Below are positions 40,690 to 42,511 of a DNA stretch of 42,511 bases, piece after piece (position 1 is the first letter of the stretch; every line of letters begins with the position of its first letter). Where the stretch lies: contig CAVBMG010000019.1 in assembly GCA_963596435.1 (NCBI GenBank), positions 1-42,511 on the forward strand, read 5' to 3'. The notes beneath the pieces were generated by a model. That model ran no database searches. It was not told the origin of the DNA and saw only the letters and a list, made by a program, of their open reading frames with translations. The DNA comes from COE1 sp963596435. Its GTDB lineage: Bacteria > Bacillota > Clostridia > Lachnospirales > Lachnospiraceae. Both the position numbers and the translations under genes were made by a program.

Positions 40690-41448
40690 TCAGGTTTCTG
40701 CGTGATACATAATCCATGCCATCACAGTAAGTCCCGCCGTTTCTGTACGAAGAATCCGCTTGCCCAGAGTAATCGTTTTCATTCCCTGCTCAATGGCAGC
40801 ATCAATCTCATCCTCTGCAAAACCACCCTCCGGTCCAATAAAGACAGCAACCATATCTCCCGGTTGTACTGCTTCAATTGCCGCTCTTGTTCCTGCCATA
40901 CCAGATGCACCTTCCAGACTTTCTTCCATCTCGTATGGAACAAGCTGATGCTGCATGGTTTTGGCATAGGACAGTGCTTCTTTATAAGTCATGACCTCAT
41001 GAATCTGCGGCACAATACCTCTCTTGCTCTGCTTGGAAGCTGCCTCTGCAATCCCCTGCCAGCGCGCGATCTTATTCTTTGCCTTTTTGTCATCCAGCTT
41101 CATGACGCAACGCTTCATTGCCACCGGAACAATCTCGTAGACACCTAACTCCACCATCTTCTGCACGATCAGTTCCATCTTATCGCCCTTAGGCAGCCCC
41201 TGGAAAAGACATACCTTAACAGGGAGCTCTACCCCGTCTTCCTTAATAAAGCGAAGCTCACAGTACACCTCATCCTCTGTCATTTTGGCAATCCCACAGC
41301 GATAATCTCTGCCATCTATTCCATTGCTGATACTGATTTCATCACCGACTTTTAGGCGGATTACATTCTTAATATGGTTCACATCACTGCCGGTTATGAT
41401 AATCTCTTTGTCCTGTATCTGCTCCGGCTCCACAAAAAAATGATACAT
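40690..41448 (-). CDS. rsmE: 16S rRNA (uracil1498-N3)-methyltransferase RsmE
   Basis: 252 aa SPOUT methyltransferase that methylates U1498 of 16S rRNA using S-adenosylmethionine. An N-terminal PUA-like domain (MYHFFVEPEQIQDKEIIITG) is followed by the knotted domain with GPEGGFAEDEID near 200 and LGKRILRTETAGLTVM. It follows prmA by seven bases, a pairing common in Firmicutes. No terminator is seen before R2, so moxR may be read from the same transcript. Confidence 0.96.
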   Translation of the reverse strand: MYHFFVEPEQIQDKEIIITGSDVNHIKNVIRLKVGDEISISNGIDGRDYRCGIAKMTEDEVYCELRFIKEDGVELPVKVCLFQGLPKGDKMELIVQKMVELGVYEIVPVAMKRCVMKLDDKKAKNKIARWQGIAEAASKQSKRGIVPQIHEVMTYKEALSYAKTMQHQLVPYEMEESLEGASGMAGTRAAIEAVQPGDMVAVFIGPEGGFAEDEIDAAIEQGMKTITLGKRILRTETAGLTVMAWIMYHAET

Positions 41449-41455
41449 AGTTTCC

Positions 41456-42448
41456 TTACTCCTGATTCTTTCTGGCTGTAACGCTCACCCATTCTCCCTG
41501 ATAGGTAACTTCCAGCACTTCCAGACCTGCTGCTTTCACAGCATCGACGACCGTCTGCTCTTTGTTGTCGATAATACCTGATGTAATATAGATACCTCCG
41601 GTCTTTAACTGGTTCACGATTACAGGTGTCAGAGGTACCAATACATCTGCCAGAATATTGGCAACTACGATATCGTACTTGTTATATCCCACTTTGTCCT
41701 GTACAGCCTTATCTGTAATGATATTGCCGATCATCATGTCAAATTTCTCTGCAGGAATATGATTTGTCTCCATATTCTCACGGACAGCTTCTACAGCACA
41801 TGGGTCAAGGTCTGTTCCTACTGCATGATGAATACCATACATCAAAGATACAATAGAGAGGATTCCACTGCCGGTTCCCACATCCAGAAGCTCCGTTTCA
41901 GGTGTGATATGCTTCTTGAGCTGACGAATACACAGCTGTGTCGTTTCATGCATACCTGTTCCGAAAGCTGTTCCCGGATCAATGTGCAATATCTTCTTGT
42001 CCTTATCTTCCGGTTTCACTTCTTCCCAGGAAGGAATGACCAGCAGATCATCTATATAGAACTGGTGGAAATACTTCTTCCAGTTATTGATCCAGTCGAT
42101 ATCTTCTGTTTCAGATACCATAATAGAGCCTTCTCCAATATTCAGGAAGGATTTCAGATCCTCCAGCTCAGCCTGCATACGTGCAACTACCGTATCTGTA
42201 TCTACAGATTCTCCAAGAAGCTCCATCGTTCCATCTTCTTTTTCTTCTACAAAGAAGCTCAGATAAGCAATTCCATCATCCTCTGGTCCATCCGGGAGAA
42301 TATCTACAAACATCTGCTCTTTCTCAAGTGGAGTTAAAGGCACTTTATCCTCAATCTGAGCACCTTCTAATCCAATATCATACAGAGTACTGATAATGAT
42401 ATCCTCTGCCTCTGTTGTTGTCTTCACCATAAATTTCTTCCATTTCAT
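41456..42448 (-). CDS. prmA: ribosomal protein L11 methyltransferase
   Basis: 330 aa. The N-terminal L11-recognition domain (MKWKKFMVKTTTEAEDIIIST) precedes the class I methyltransferase domain with the SAM loop DVGTGSGILSI near residue 190 and the ANILADVL motif. It trimethylates L11 on the large ribosomal subunit. A GAGG ribosome binding site lies before the ATG. The gene upstream (often dnaJ in relatives) lies outside the window. Confidence 0.96.
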   Translation of the reverse strand: MKWKKFMVKTTTEAEDIIISTLYDIGLEGAQIEDKVPLTPLEKEQMFVDILPDGPEDDGIAYLSFFVEEKEDGTMELLGESVDTDTVVARMQAELEDLKSFLNIGEGSIMVSETEDIDWINNWKKYFHQFYIDDLLVIPSWEEVKPEDKDKKILHIDPGTAFGTGMHETTQLCIRQLKKHITPETELLDVGTGSGILSIVSLMYGIHHAVGTDLDPCAVEAVRENMETNHIPAEKFDMMIGNIITDKAVQDKVGYNKYDIVVANILADVLVPLTPVIVNQLKTGGIYITSGIIDNKEQTVVDAVKAAGLEVLEVTYQGEWVSVTARKNQE

Positions 42449-42511
42449 AGAACTGTATTCCTCGTATTATAAAGTAGTAGTGTTTATAGACCCTCTCCAA
42501 GGTCTGTATGC

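Noticed and set aside
42488..42505. Hairpin AGACC/GGTCT upstream of prmA
   Set aside because: The stem is five bases and lacks a T run, so I cannot call it a terminator; the upstream gene is outside the window.

Overview
The window looks like a chromosomal segment of a low-to-moderate GC Clostridia, most likely Lachnospiraceae. The evidence is a class III fructose-1,6-bisphosphatase, a FucO-type lactaldehyde reductase, an Rrf2-NifS-NifU Fe-S set, a prmA-rsmE pair, a bactofilin, an ECF transporter S component, strong GGAGG-type ribosome binding sites and U-tract terminators. I identify about 40 protein genes, two tRNAs and one probable leader peptide. Almost everything from fbp to the right end is on the minus strand. 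I see no phage, transposase or CRISPR array.

Left part (1-8.5 kb): fucO (+) converges on fbp (-) across a shared terminator. Next come a hypothetical protein, a non-coding block with two large palindromic elements (about 4.1-4.8 kb), a small zinc-ribbon protein (+), a GNAT/TetR pair (-), a bactofilin (-) and an ECF S component (+).

Middle (8.5-22.7 kb): a tight minus-strand run goes from an Rpn-type nuclease through plsY, a diacylglycerol glucosyltransferase-like enzyme, an SGNH hydrolase, a MATE pump and a flavodoxin-fold reductase into four small membrane proteins, two of them with N-terminal zinc ribbons. Then come tRNA-Leu(TAA) and tRNA-Tyr(GTA). After these lies a five-gene uptake operon (ATPase, two permeases, lipoprotein binding protein) that ends in a secretion-signal-less NPP-type phosphodiesterase.

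Right part (22.7-42.5 kb): a DEAD-box RNA helicase with a hairpin leader, a decayed HAD-like gene, a chemotaxis receptor, and a sulfur block. In the sulfur block, Rrf2 regulator-nifS-nifU lies upstream of a 16-codon ORF ending in four Cys codons, followed by metY-cysK. Next is a unit in which a plasmid-type (Rep_3) initiator protein precedes an ABC exporter. The end carries prmA-rsmE, then moxR-DUF58-membrane protein.

The most interesting signals lie between the genes. They are: (1) a polycysteine leader ORF in front of metY-cysK, preceded by a consensus promoter whose -35 region overlaps a motif also found upstream of the Rrf2 gene; (2) two about 150-bp imperfect palindromes in opposite orientation whose outer stems covary; (3) a 101-bp repeat at 1.3 kb and 40.6 kb whose end carries a ribosome binding site, with partial copies in front of other genes; (4) a promoter-terminator pair in front of fbp. 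All functions are inferred by reading the sequence; no database search was run.
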